From positions 41,578 through 105,577 of the forward strand of contig CAMPKA010000010.1 of assembly GCA_946887075.1 (NCBI GenBank): a stretch of 64,000 nt of DNA, in the 5' to 3' direction. The stretch's first letter is position 1, and the number at the start of each line of letters is the position of its first letter. Of the stretch, positions 33,451 through 41,950 are shown in pieces. The translations under genes were made by a program, and so were the position numbers. The notes beneath the pieces were generated by a model that was not told the origin of the DNA, made no database searches, and saw nothing but the letters and a program-made list of their open reading frames with translations. The stretch is from an uncultured Salinimicrobium sp. Lineage in GTDB: Bacteria; Bacteroidota; Bacteroidia; Flavobacteriales; Flavobacteriaceae.

Positions 33451-35498
33451 TTCCTGTACATAATCCGGCTGACGTTATGGATTTTGAGGCTGACCAGCTC
33501 ATCCATGTCTTCTGCTCCCAATTTCCTGAGTTGTGCAATGACTTCCGGATTAATGCCATGGATCTTGGCAGTGATGATTTCCTCAAGAGTGAGATCTTCA
33601 AAACCGGCCTTTCGGATATCGCGAATAAAATTTCCCGATACGCCATGTATTCTCGCTGACATCAGGGATTCCATGTCCAAAGTTTCGAAACCTGCTTTCT
33701 GAAGCTCCTCCACATAATCCTTGGTGACACCATGAATCCGCGCTGCTATGATCTGATCGGTTGAGGGTTTAGGCTGATTAAAATCTTCGAAAAGTTCAAT
33801 GTACGATCGGACGGAGGTTTCGTCCAGGCCATGAATGGCCATGGCAACGAGTTCCTCCTCTCCGAGCTCTGAAAATTCCCCTTTCAGATAGGTGACAAAA
33901 CTCTTGGTGACATCGGCGAAAAAGAGGTGGAAGAGCGAATTGCTTTCGAATTCAGGGAACCCTTTCTCCGCGAGGAAATCCTTAAAGGAAGGATCAGGTG
34001 TAAATGCGTATTTTCCCTGAGCTATTTCCTCCTCAAGATCCCCCTCCAGTTTCAGGGTTCCGACCTCGTTCTCCATCGTATACGTAGCATCTGACTGTCT
34101 CTCAAATGCTGTAGTGGCAAAACAGTCCGACATGTTCCATCGTGCGGTCTCATTCCCTCCTCGAAATTCGATACAGTACTTTCCGTCTCTGATTCTGCTG
34201 TACCAGATTCCCTGTGTCATATCCTGCTGCGAGAGAGGATGCCTGCTCTTGTTAAGCTCCTCTCTGCTTCGGGTCCGTTCCTTCCGGGCAAGCATCGAGG
34301 CCCGACGCTCTTCCGACAATCGGCTTCGCTCCCCGGCAAGCGCTGCAGCTCTTTCAGAAACGTTTGCTCGCGCTGCCATAGCCTCCGCCCTTCTCAGTCG
34401 CAGGATCTCCCTGGCCTGGTCCTGCTCAGATCGATTTGCCGGTTGTTGCAGGGAATTACTGGTGTCATTTCTTTCCTGCCCGGAAACCGGCTGATTGATC
34501 AATAGAAGGATCCCGAGGAATAATGGGATAGAGAAGGCGTACTTCCAGTAAGCGTGGGGGGATGATTTCTTAGAGTTCATCATGATAATTCTTTGTTTGA
34601 TTAATGATTGATTGTAATTCGTGGTGATGTTAAGGGGCTTATTAGGGACGGCCAGTTGCAGCAGGCTGAATTGATAGCGGTCCCTCGGGAAACGGGCTCG
34701 CTCCAGAAGCACTGCATCTGTCTGGTATTCATTGTTCTTTTCGATCTCCCTGCGGAACAGCCAGATCAGCGGATTGAACCAGAGAACGATTATTGCAAGT
34801 TCAGCCAGCAACAAATCAATGCTGTGGCCCAGTCGTACATGCGTTTTTTCATGAGCGATGATTTGTTCATAGGTCTCAAAATCATAGTCATCAGGATAGA
34901 TGAAAATATACCTGAAGAAGGAGCAGGGAGCTTTTTTACCTGAAGTTGTCACGATGGTATAATTTCCATCCCTGCTCTTATCTCTGGCGGTGATTATTTC
35001 CCAGGTGATGTACCCCAACTGAAAAAGGAGGCTGAGGGAAAAAATAGTCACACCAAATAAGTAGATATAAAGCAATACGGTCTGGAGATCCGGTAATGAA
35101 AAGGGCTGTTGCAACGAATCCCCCTGGAGGACAGCTGCCGGCTCCCTTTTTTGGATCTGTGCGGGCTCCTTCTGAACCGAGGTTGGTGGGGTAGATATTT
35201 CGGTATGATCCGGCGTTGGGTCCCCCTTTTGAAGGGAAAAGTCCTGGACCGGCCGATGCTCCGTTTCCAAGAGCAAACCCGAGGTAGCTGCCGTCGGCTG
35301 CTCCAGAAAACCGGCCAACAGGCCCTGGTGTGCTACGATCTGAGGGAGATTCACAAAGGGGAGGGCAAATGCCACGACCAAACTGCCGAGCAGATAGATC
35401 CGGTTAACGGCAAAAAAGGTTTCCTTCTGTAGGACTATTTTATAGAACAAAAATGCGACGCCTACTGCAAGGGATGATTTGATGAGTAGTTCTATCAT
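33447..35498 (-). CDS. BlaR1-like M56 family metallopeptidase with tandem IHG repeats, frameshifted near the 3' end (system 2)
   Basis: The 683 visible residues start with membrane helices (SSLAVGVAFLFYKIVL, LLGSLVVAFALPFVNL), then a Pro/Gln-rich loop, the M56 motif IIAHEKTHVRLGHSIDLLLAE near residue 216 and IVLWFNPLIWLF. A helix near 315-335 is followed by a Glu/Arg-rich coiled-coil region (QAREILRLRRAEAMAARAN, about 365-415) and then about five repeats of 29 residues with (A/L)(K/R)IH(G/N). The frame ends abruptly in SRIMYRN after a repeat has begun. No penicillin-binding domain is present. It lies 10 bases after blaI and is probably cotranscribed. Confidence 0.85.
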   Translation of the reverse strand: MIELLIKSSLAVGVAFLFYKIVLQKETFFAVNRIYLLGSLVVAFALPFVNLPQIVAHQGLLAGFLEQPTAATSGLLLETEHRPVQDFSLQKGDPTPDHTEISTPPTSVQKEPAQIQKREPAAVLQGDSLQQPFSLPDLQTVLLYIYLFGVTIFSLSLLFQLGYITWEIITARDKSRDGNYTIVTTSGKKAPCSFFRYIFIYPDDYDFETYEQIIAHEKTHVRLGHSIDLLLAELAIIVLWFNPLIWLFRREIEKNNEYQTDAVLLERARFPRDRYQFSLLQLAVPNKPLNITTNYNQSLIKQRIIMMNSKKSSPHAYWKYAFSIPLFLGILLLINQPVSGQERNDTSNSLQQPANRSEQDQAREILRLRRAEAMAARANVSERAAALAGERSRLSEERRASMLARKERTRSREELNKSRHPLSQQDMTQGIWYSRIRDGKYCIEFRGGNETARWNMSDCFATTAFERQSDATYTMENEVGTLKLEGDLEEEIAQGKYAFTPDPSFKDFLAEKGFPEFESNSLFHLFFADVTKSFVTYLKGEFSELGEEELVAMAIHGLDETSVRSYIELFEDFNQPKPSTDQIIAARIHGVTKDYVEELQKAGFETLDMESLMSARIHGVSGNFIRDIRKAGFEDLTLEEIITAKIHGINPEVIAQLRKLGAEDMDELVSLKIHNVSRIMYRN

Positions 35499-35508
35499 GA
35501 CTCGTCTG

Positions 35509-35874
35509 TTATTTATTCTTCTGATCCTTTATCATCCTGATGAGATCGTCGAGTTCTTCATCGGAAAGATTCTCCTCCTTTGCAAAGTGCGCCATCATTT
35601 TACTTAGGGAGTTCCCGAAATACTTCCTTTTAATGCTTGCCACGTCCTGCTCCCGATATCGAGCAAGTGGAACCAGGGGAGCATAGCGGTAGGTATTGCC
35701 GATCTTTTCCCCTTTAAGAAATCCTTTTTCCACAAGGATCTTGACTATGGTTGCTACCGTATTGTAATGGGGTTTTGGATCAGGAAGGTCCCTGATAATG
35801 TCGCGGATGAAAACCTGCTGGTGCTCCCAGACCACCTGCATAATCTGTTCTTCTCTTTTGCTCAATTTCTGCAT
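35509..35874 (-). CDS. BlaI/MecI/CopY family transcriptional repressor (system 2)
   Basis: The 121-residue winged-helix protein begins LSKREEQIMQVVWEHQQVFIRDIIRDLPD and continues with YNTVATIVKILVEKGFLKGEKIGNTYRYAPLV, the Penicillinase_R recognition helix and wing. The C-terminal helix region (DVASIKRKYFGNSLSKMMAHF) is the dimerisation part. It is clearly paralogous to the repressors at 16.3 and 51.3 kb. A perfect 16-base dyad covers its promoter. Confidence 0.95.
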   Translation of the reverse strand: MQKLSKREEQIMQVVWEHQQVFIRDIIRDLPDPKPHYNTVATIVKILVEKGFLKGEKIGNTYRYAPLVPLARYREQDVASIKRKYFGNSLSKMMAHFAKEENLSDEELDDLIRMIKDQKNK

Positions 35875-35893
35875 GGTTGCTGTTGTATAAAAA

Positions 35894-35915
35894 CAAAACT
35901 ACTAATAAATTAGTA
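35894..35915 (-). promoter_or_regulatory. Promoter and BlaI-type operator of system 2
   Basis: TACTAATAAATTAGTA at 35900-35915 is a perfect dyad (7+2+7), with the spacing of BlaI/MecI operators. It abuts the -7 box TAGTTTTG (minus strand, plus-strand 35894-35901), 19 bases before the ATG. A second, imperfect copy (TACTAAA..ATTAGGA) lies at 35920-35935, so the site may be double. Confidence 0.65.
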
Positions 35916-36063
35916 ACACTACTAAATAATTAGGAGAAATTATTTTTTCCCTTCTTTGAAAGCCGGAGAGGATTGAAGAAGCCACCGATGATGTAAGGGA
36001 TCTTTTGGAATGATATGAGAAGAATCTATAGAACAGCGGATTGGATGTGGTTCCAAACCTGGT

Positions 36064-37035
36064 TCAGACCGTCTCTTTTTTACTCCGTCTCAATTCGCTG
36101 GGATTGTAATGGTATTTCTTCTTGAAGAGTTTGGAGAAGTGGGGCTGGCTTTTGAATCCACAGATCCGCGCGATCTTATACAGGGGGAGTTCGCTTTCCA
36201 GGATAAAACTGTGGGCTCTCTTGAGTCGCTGTTCCCGCTGAAAAAGAAAGACATTGGTATTATAAAGCTGGTTGAATCCCAGCTTTAGCTTATATTCATT
36301 GGTGCCGTGATCATTGGCGAGTTTGCGAAGATTAGGAAGTGGCTTGTCCAGATTGTTCAAAATATAGTCATAGACGGCCTGGATCTTCTTTTTGTCTTCC
36401 TGGCGGTGCAACAGATTCTGCCTTGATCTGGTGACGCTTTTATCAGATTTTCTGAGCTTCAACAAAGCGTCCTGCACCTCTTTTTCCTTCTTTTGACTCT
36501 GTACAATGGTCTGGAGCGCTGTGACGAAGAAGAGTTTTTCTCCATCTTTGTTCAGCCTGAGGGAGGATATTGAACAAAGGGAGGGAACGGTAAGGGAATT
36601 CCTGGCCGAAAAGAACAGCCTGAGAGTATGAAAATATTCCTTTTCAGTGTCCTTCGAAATCAAAAGAGCTTCCTTCTGCCATTGCTCCCGCGAGTCTTCC
36701 GAGAGAAATTCCTCAAAATGATGGTTCCGGATATCTTCCTTGGGAACGTTCAGAATCTTCTCAGCTGCGGCATTAAAGTTTCTGATTCTGAACTCCCCGT
36801 CCAGAATAAAGGTCATCTGTGCAATATGCTTGTAAGTTTCATGGGGATTGACCAGGGCGAAGTGATGGAAACTTTCCCGGATCTCCTCTGCCATCATATT
36901 GAGCAGAACGATGATGGTCTCCAGTTGGTCCTGGTGACGGGAGCGCTCGATCCTGTATGAAAAGTTGCCGCTGGCGACCTCAAGGATCATCTGACAAATC
37001 TTCTGAATCTTTTCTTTATCCGTCTTGGTATACAT
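36064..37035 (-). CDS. PAS-containing AraC family transcriptional regulator
   Basis: The 323-residue product starts with a HAMP-like helical segment (KIQKICQMILEVASGNFSYRI, about 8-50), then a PAS domain (about 65-185: AQMTFILDGEFRIRNFNAAAEKILNV), a basic linker and a C-terminal HTH_18/AraC DNA-binding domain (about 215-318) with KLGFNQLYNTNVFLFQREQR and the second helix-turn-helix PLYKIARICGFKSQPHFSKLF ending in KYHYNPSELR. No membrane helix is present, so the HAMP-like part is cytoplasmic. It lies two bases after the DUF7793-like gene, in one operon. The PAS ligand and targets are unknown. Confidence 0.88.
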   Translation of the reverse strand: MYTKTDKEKIQKICQMILEVASGNFSYRIERSRHQDQLETIIVLLNMMAEEIRESFHHFALVNPHETYKHIAQMTFILDGEFRIRNFNAAAEKILNVPKEDIRNHHFEEFLSEDSREQWQKEALLISKDTEKEYFHTLRLFFSARNSLTVPSLCSISSLRLNKDGEKLFFVTALQTIVQSQKKEKEVQDALLKLRKSDKSVTRSRQNLLHRQEDKKKIQAVYDYILNNLDKPLPNLRKLANDHGTNEYKLKLGFNQLYNTNVFLFQREQRLKRAHSFILESELPLYKIARICGFKSQPHFSKLFKKKYHYNPSELRRSKKETV

Positions 37036-37037
37036 CC

Positions 37038-37418
37038 CTAGTTTGACTTGAATTCCCGAAGGAATTTCATGGCACTGTACTTGTCCGTAAAGGTCCTGGT
37101 AGGGGTGTCAGGTTTACTGGTTCTCATATAAAAATCTGTGATGGCGTTCGATACTGGGGGAGCGACCAACAAGGCGACAGCTGTTGCGAGGAAAGAACCC
37201 TCCTTGGCCAGATAATCCCGCGCCTCCTTATCCGTATCCGACAGCAATCTGGTGTCACACAGCACGGGATAAGGTTTTCCTTCCTGGAATTTAACCCGGT
37301 CATGAACGATCTTTTCAGCTGCCTTGAGATCGATCATTACGCCACCCTTGTATTCAAATACTACGACGTTTTCCTCTATCCTGAAATTCGCATACTCATT
37401 CGAGTCTGACCTATTCAT
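37038..37418 (-). CDS. DUF7793/STAS-like small protein
   Basis: The ATG at 37418 gives 126 residues; the frame extends three codons further to a TTG. The fold resembles the STAS/SpoIIAA-like type: VVFEYKGGVMIDLKAAEKIVHDRVKF, then PVLCDTRLLSDTDKEARDYLAKEGSFL, and a C-terminal ADKYSAM-like segment (TFTDKYSAMKFLREF). Relatives are common in Bacteroidota next to PAS and AraC-type regulators. A regulatory protein-interaction role is inferred. It is the first gene in an operon with the PAS-AraC regulator. Confidence 0.7.
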   Translation of the reverse strand: MNRSDSNEYANFRIEENVVVFEYKGGVMIDLKAAEKIVHDRVKFQEGKPYPVLCDTRLLSDTDKEARDYLAKEGSFLATAVALLVAPPVSNAITDFYMRTSKPDTPTRTFTDKYSAMKFLREFKSN

Positions 37419-37708
37419 GGTGATCAAGGTTTAAGAAGTCCATACATTAAATTTAAAAAATTACAATAATTCAGGAAATATTGCTCCTGCCATGTTTTTT
37501 CTGTTACATTATTTTTCCGGTAATCGCTCAGAAAAATCTCTTTCCAACCCGAAGCGTTTCCATTTGGGACCAAATGTAGCAGTTTTTGTCAATGCGGGAT
37601 AATAATTTGCCAATTAGGGATTCAATTTTACCGCTCAGGAACTTTTAGTTTTCGGTCGAATTTGGAATTTGATAATTTTCAAAATTACAAAGCAACGACC
37701 CCGTTGAA

Positions 37709-40138
37709 ATGGCAAAAGTAAGACAAAACAATTTCCTGGACACCGTGGATGAGGTGTTTACCAACGCCAAGAATGCTGGGGTGCTCCATCTCCATGCCGG
37801 GGGCACCAAGTTCGACGGAAGAACCATCGAGATTGAGGGAAAATGCCATTATCATTTCGGGACAACAGGATACCTGGGGCTGGAGCAGGACCCACGGCTG
37901 AAAATCGCTGCTATTGTCGCTATTGACAAGTACGGTACCCAATTCCCCCTGTCGAAAAGCTATATTTCGCATCCGCTGTATGCCGAGCTTGAGGAAAAGG
38001 TCGAAGAGATATACGACGAGCCAATAGTGATTACCAAAAACAGCACGCTCGGACATCTTGCGGTCATCCCGACCGCTGTACGCGATGAAGATGGGGTTGT
38101 TCTGGACCATCAGGTGCACTGGAGTGTCCAGAATGCCACTCAGCTTCTCAAGACCAGAGGAGTGCCGGTAGAAATGATCCGGCACAATAATCTGGAGATG
38201 TTGGAGGACAAGATCAAGAAGCTTTCAGGAAAGTGTAAGAAAATATGGTACATGGCAGACGGCGTCTATTCCATGTATGGGGATTATGCCCCGGTCGAGG
38301 AGCTGATGGCCCTCAGCCAAAAATACCCACAATTGCATTTCTATTTTGACGATGTTCACGGAATGAGTTGGAGAGGAAAGAACGGATCAGGTTTTATCAG
38401 GGATATTCTGGGGGGACTACCTGAGAACGTGCTTCTGTTCGGTACCCTGAGCAAGACTTTTGGGGCCAGTGGAGCGGTTGCTGTATGTTCAGACAAGCGG
38501 CTTCACTCCAAGATCAAGACCTTCGGGGGACCACTTACCTTTTCCGCTCAACTGGAACCTGCTTCTGTAGCTGCTGCTATTGCATCAGCCAAAATTCATT
38601 TGTCCACTGAAATCTATGAATTGCAGGCACAGCTGCAGGAGAGGATCCAGTATTTTAACCAACTCCTGGAAGACACCGAATTACCGTTGGTCAGGCAGAA
38701 CAACGCACCGGTCTTTTATATAGGAACAGGAATGCCCATATCAGGATATAATTTCGTGAGAAGACTCATGAAAGAGGGTTTCTATGTCAACCTGGGGATT
38801 TATCCCGCCGTTCCGGTCAAGAACACCGGAGTCCGGATCACGATCTCCAGACATAATGCCAAGGAAGAGATCAAGGAACTCGTCTCTGCCATGGTTTATC
38901 ATTTTCCCAAGGCACTTGAAGAAACCAACAGCAGTCCGAATCGCGTGAGGAGAGCTTTCCGGATGCCGCTGCAACCCGAAGAAGAAAGCACAACCAGGAC
39001 CCTTCCACAGAAGAGGCTACAGGTTGTCCACAGCACCACTATCCGGCAAATCGAAAAAGAGGACTGGAATGGAATGTTCAAAGGGAAAGGCGCTTTTGAC
39101 TGGGAGGGACAGCTTTTTCTGGAGCAGGTCTTTAGTGGCAATAAACTGCCTGAGCACAATATGTCCTTTAACTATATCATGATCCGGGATGAACGGGATC
39201 GCATTGTATTGGCTACGGTATTCAGCTATACGATATGGAAAGATGACCTTCTCGCTCCAGCCTCCCTTTCGCTGGACCTGGAGGAGAGAAGGAAGACTGA
39301 TCCCTATTACCTCACAAGTCCGGTACTAAGCATGGGGTCCCTTTTTACAGAAGGAGCACATCTATACCTGGATAAATCTCACCCACAGCATATCGAAGCG
39401 CTGGAAGCCATGCTGGTCAAGGTGGAAGACCTGGATCAGGAGCTGAAGTCTTCCCTGGTGGTGCTAAGGGATTTCGGCGCAGATCCTGAACTCAACGAGT
39501 TCTTTCATCAACACGGTTTTGTTCGCACGGCGATGCCGGAGTCCTGCAATATTTCAGGAATCGGACAGCTGGACCTGGATTCCTACCTGGAAGGCTTATC
39601 GTCCCGGTCCAGAAAGCACCTGAGAAAGGATATACTGCCATATGAGAACAAGTTCCGGGTGCGGGTGGAGGAAAAACCGGATTCCGCGGAAATCGAACAT
39701 TTTTTCAACCTGTATCTCAACGTAAAGAATAATAACCCTGGATTGAACACATTTGCCTTTCCCAAGAAACTCTTTTACGAGATGGGGAAACATCCGCTTT
39801 GGGAGTTCCTTGTTCTTGACCTGAAGGAGGAAAACGAAAGTGAGGGTGCATCAGGGGTGATGTTCTGTTATAAAAATCACACGACCTATGTCCCCGCTTT
39901 TATCGGAATGAAATATGATAAAGCCAGGGAGTACAACCTTTACAGACAGCTCCTGTTCCAAACCGTGAAGAGGGCGATTTCCCTGCAGTTTTCCCGGATC
40001 GACTTCGGGATGACGGCAGCTTTCGAAAAGAAAAAACTTGGAGCACAGGTGGAGAAGAAATTTGCATACATCCAGGCTAAGGACAATTATTCCATGGAAC
40101 TGCTGGGAACCATGCAGAACGAAAACAGGAGTGCCTGA
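37709..40138 (+). CDS. Alpha-oxoamine synthase-like PLP enzyme fused to a GNAT domain
   Basis: The 809-residue protein joins two modules. Residues 1-420 are a fold-type I PLP enzyme of the alpha-oxoamine synthase family (KBL, BioF, serine palmitoyltransferase): HFGTTGYLGLEQDPRL, SHPLYAELE, FYFDDVHGMSWRG (DDVHG at 214-218) and the PLP lysine in FGTLSKTFGASGAVAV (Lys249). Residues about 440-809 form a GNAT/BioF2-like acyltransferase region (SYLEGLSSRSRKHLRKDI, FSRIDFGMTAAFEKKKLG). AOS enzymes condense an amino acid with an acyl-CoA; the coupled acyltransferase suggests an N-acylated, lipid-type product, possibly a sulfonolipid or sphingoid relative (inference). It stands alone. Confidence 0.85.
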   Translation: MAKVRQNNFLDTVDEVFTNAKNAGVLHLHAGGTKFDGRTIEIEGKCHYHFGTTGYLGLEQDPRLKIAAIVAIDKYGTQFPLSKSYISHPLYAELEEKVEEIYDEPIVITKNSTLGHLAVIPTAVRDEDGVVLDHQVHWSVQNATQLLKTRGVPVEMIRHNNLEMLEDKIKKLSGKCKKIWYMADGVYSMYGDYAPVEELMALSQKYPQLHFYFDDVHGMSWRGKNGSGFIRDILGGLPENVLLFGTLSKTFGASGAVAVCSDKRLHSKIKTFGGPLTFSAQLEPASVAAAIASAKIHLSTEIYELQAQLQERIQYFNQLLEDTELPLVRQNNAPVFYIGTGMPISGYNFVRRLMKEGFYVNLGIYPAVPVKNTGVRITISRHNAKEEIKELVSAMVYHFPKALEETNSSPNRVRRAFRMPLQPEEESTTRTLPQKRLQVVHSTTIRQIEKEDWNGMFKGKGAFDWEGQLFLEQVFSGNKLPEHNMSFNYIMIRDERDRIVLATVFSYTIWKDDLLAPASLSLDLEERRKTDPYYLTSPVLSMGSLFTEGAHLYLDKSHPQHIEALEAMLVKVEDLDQELKSSLVVLRDFGADPELNEFFHQHGFVRTAMPESCNISGIGQLDLDSYLEGLSSRSRKHLRKDILPYENKFRVRVEEKPDSAEIEHFFNLYLNVKNNNPGLNTFAFPKKLFYEMGKHPLWEFLVLDLKEENESEGASGVMFCYKNHTTYVPAFIGMKYDKAREYNLYRQLLFQTVKRAISLQFSRIDFGMTAAFEKKKLGAQVEKKFAYIQAKDNYSMELLGTMQNENRSA

Positions 40139-40572
40139 AGAGATTACTGTCAATTTTGAATATGACAGCTGGAAAATGAATAAAACAGGTAGTTCAGGAT
40201 GGTGGAAAACTATGTAGGGTATGTTTGAAGCCATCTCTGAATTTCATCAGAAGTCGGCAGAAGTATTCTGCTACTATGGTCTTTGCGTTTGCCTCGGGTA
40301 ATTTGGTTTAGGACATTACGCTTAAATCCCGGGACTAGCTGCATCGACCAAGATTTTTGGAAACCAACCCGGGAATATGGATGCCGGCTCTGATGACTAC
40401 CTTGTTTTACCATAACCTCGTCCAATATCACAGGACGATCAGCATAAACCACAGGGATTACCCAGACGGTTCTGATAAGTACGAACCGGTGTAATCGACT
40501 TCTATGAAAACAAGATGAAAAAGAATCCTCCCGATATCCTTTCCTCCCACAGGCAAGTCAAAATCCGGAGCC
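40139..40572. other. Intergenic region with a possible gene remnant on the minus strand
   Basis: A minus-strand frame is open without a convincing start from about 40500 down to 40210, the formal start being a GTG at 40452. It reads IPVVYADRPVILDEVMVKQG and ends DEIQRWLQTYP. The composition is protein-like but I recognise no family. No promoter or terminator is evident. It may be a decayed gene or chance. Confidence 0.3.
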
Positions 40573-41691
40573 ATGAAAATAGCAGTCTACAATGTTGAAA
40601 ATCTTTTTCACCGAAATCTAAATCTTGTAAAGCGTACTCTTGAAGATTCACTGGATTCCCTTACAGAGGAATTTGAGTATCTGAAGCGAAGGCCGAATAA
40701 AGGGGAGCATGAAATCACCCGAATGAGAGAACTTTCTTTCCTGTTGGGATTTCATCGCTCCGGTCTGGAACCGTACATGGTGATGCGTCGCAGGGAAGGC
40801 GTCCTTTATCTGAGAAAAAAAAGCAGCGGAAAAGAACGACGAGCCCATCTTCATAATGGCTGGAACGGCTGGATCAGAGTTAGTTCAAAACCTATTCCTG
40901 CAACCGCTGTAGCGCATAAAGCCAAGGTCATTCAGGAAAGTCAGGCGGACATTCTGGTGTTACAGGAAGTCGAAGATCGTCACAGCCTGGTGGATTTCAA
41001 TCTAAACTATTTGCCTCCTGAAAACCGGTTCAAGGAAGTGGTGCTGATCAGTGGTAATGATCAGGAAGGTAGGGAACTTGCAATTCTAACCCGGAAAGGA
41101 TACCAACTGATGGATCTCAGGAGCTACGCGAATCTCACCGGAAGCGATGGTACCTGTCTCTTTGAAAAAGATGTGCAGGAGTACCTAATCCACGGTCCAG
41201 GAAGGGAAAGGCTATTGATCATTTCTGCCCACCTCAGGGACCAGGGAAGAATGGGAACCAACGCAGATCTGAGAAGGAGCGAACAGGCAGCAAAAATTGC
41301 GGAGATTTACCGGGAAAGAAGGCGGGAAGGCTTTTCCAGCATCGTAGTTGCCGGAACCCTGAATGCTCCCTCCTTCTGCAGAAGTCTGGAACCTCTTGTC
41401 GGGGAGACAGATCTGAAAACCATTACCCGGCACAGCCGCTTTGATGTCAGGAAGGACACGGGATTCGACGGGGAATACCACAGCCTTGGAGCATATCGTC
41501 TGGGTGTCAATATCAAACAGCGGTTGTACCTGCTTCTGTCTCCGGCTCTCTTTAAGAGGCTCAGGTCCTCAGGGATGAACAGAAAAGGGGTATATCCCCG
41601 AAAAACCCGTCAGTGGCAGACCTACAGTACATTGCGTTTGGAGGGCCATCAGGCCAGTAGCCATCCGCTTATTTGGGGGGAAATAGGATAG
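40573..41691 (+). CDS. Endonuclease/exonuclease/phosphatase (EEP) family protein with altered active site
   Basis: The 372-residue product opens with the EEP strand IAVYNVENLFHRN (Asn present) and contains ADILVLQEVEDR with the metal-binding Glu. Between them, residues about 18-115 are a long helical and basic insertion. Later motifs are changed: the usual GDFN is VVAGTLNAPS (Asp to Thr) and the terminal SDH is SSH in GHQASSHPLIW. The last segment carries RLYLLLSPALF, corresponding to the D-YIL strand. Typical members cut phosphodiesters in DNA, RNA or lipids. With two catalytic Asp residues missing, activity may be altered or lost. No signal peptide is visible. Confidence 0.75.
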   Translation: MKIAVYNVENLFHRNLNLVKRTLEDSLDSLTEEFEYLKRRPNKGEHEITRMRELSFLLGFHRSGLEPYMVMRRREGVLYLRKKSSGKERRAHLHNGWNGWIRVSSKPIPATAVAHKAKVIQESQADILVLQEVEDRHSLVDFNLNYLPPENRFKEVVLISGNDQEGRELAILTRKGYQLMDLRSYANLTGSDGTCLFEKDVQEYLIHGPGRERLLIISAHLRDQGRMGTNADLRRSEQAAKIAEIYRERRREGFSSIVVAGTLNAPSFCRSLEPLVGETDLKTITRHSRFDVRKDTGFDGEYHSLGAYRLGVNIKQRLYLLLSPALFKRLRSSGMNRKGVYPRKTRQWQTYSTLRLEGHQASSHPLIWGEIG

Positions 41692-41762
41692 TTCAGTGTC
41701 AGTGATCTGAGTTTGCAGGAAAAACTCTTTCTCCCCAGGACGGGAGGTTTACGGAAAAATTC

Positions 41763-41770
41763 TATATTTG
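41763..41770 (+). promoter_or_regulatory. -7 box of the metH operon promoter
   Basis: TATATTTG is an exact TAnnTTTG element 28 bases upstream of the riboswitch, so transcription would start just before it. No clear -33 TTG is seen at the expected distance. Confidence 0.6.
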
Positions 41771-41798
41771 CCTTCTCAAGTTCATACCTGTTTTACCC

Positions 41799-41902
41799 GT
41801 TATCAAGAAAGGTGGAGGGAATAGACCCGCTGAAGCCTTGGCAACCCTCCCCCTGGAGAAGGTGCTAAATTCTACCACGACCTCGGGTCGCGGATAGATA
41901 AC
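41799..41902 (+). ncRNA. SAM-I (S-box) riboswitch upstream of split metH
   Basis: The P1 stem pairs GTTATC (41799-41804) with GATAAC (41897-41902). Inside are the conserved S-box elements AAGAAAGGTGGAGGGA, then GAAGCCTTGGCAACC, and further stems (CCTGGAGAAGGTGCTAAATTC, CGACCTCGGGTCG). It lies 48 bases before the ATG of metH part 1, fitting SAM feedback on methionine synthesis. A short AAGAAA...TTCTTTTTT segment follows but does not form a convincing terminator, so the mode (attenuation or translation) is open. Confidence 0.9.
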
Positions 41903-41950
41903 AAGAAAGATTCCTCCTGCTTCTTTTTTGATAATGACAAACACAAGTCG

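Noticed and set aside
37418..37427. TTG start giving a 129-residue form of the DUF7793-like protein
   Set aside because: An ATG only three codons later is a better start and loses no conserved residue.
41762..41944. Minus-strand ORF over the SAM riboswitch
   Set aside because: The sequence is explained by the structured S-box RNA on the plus strand.
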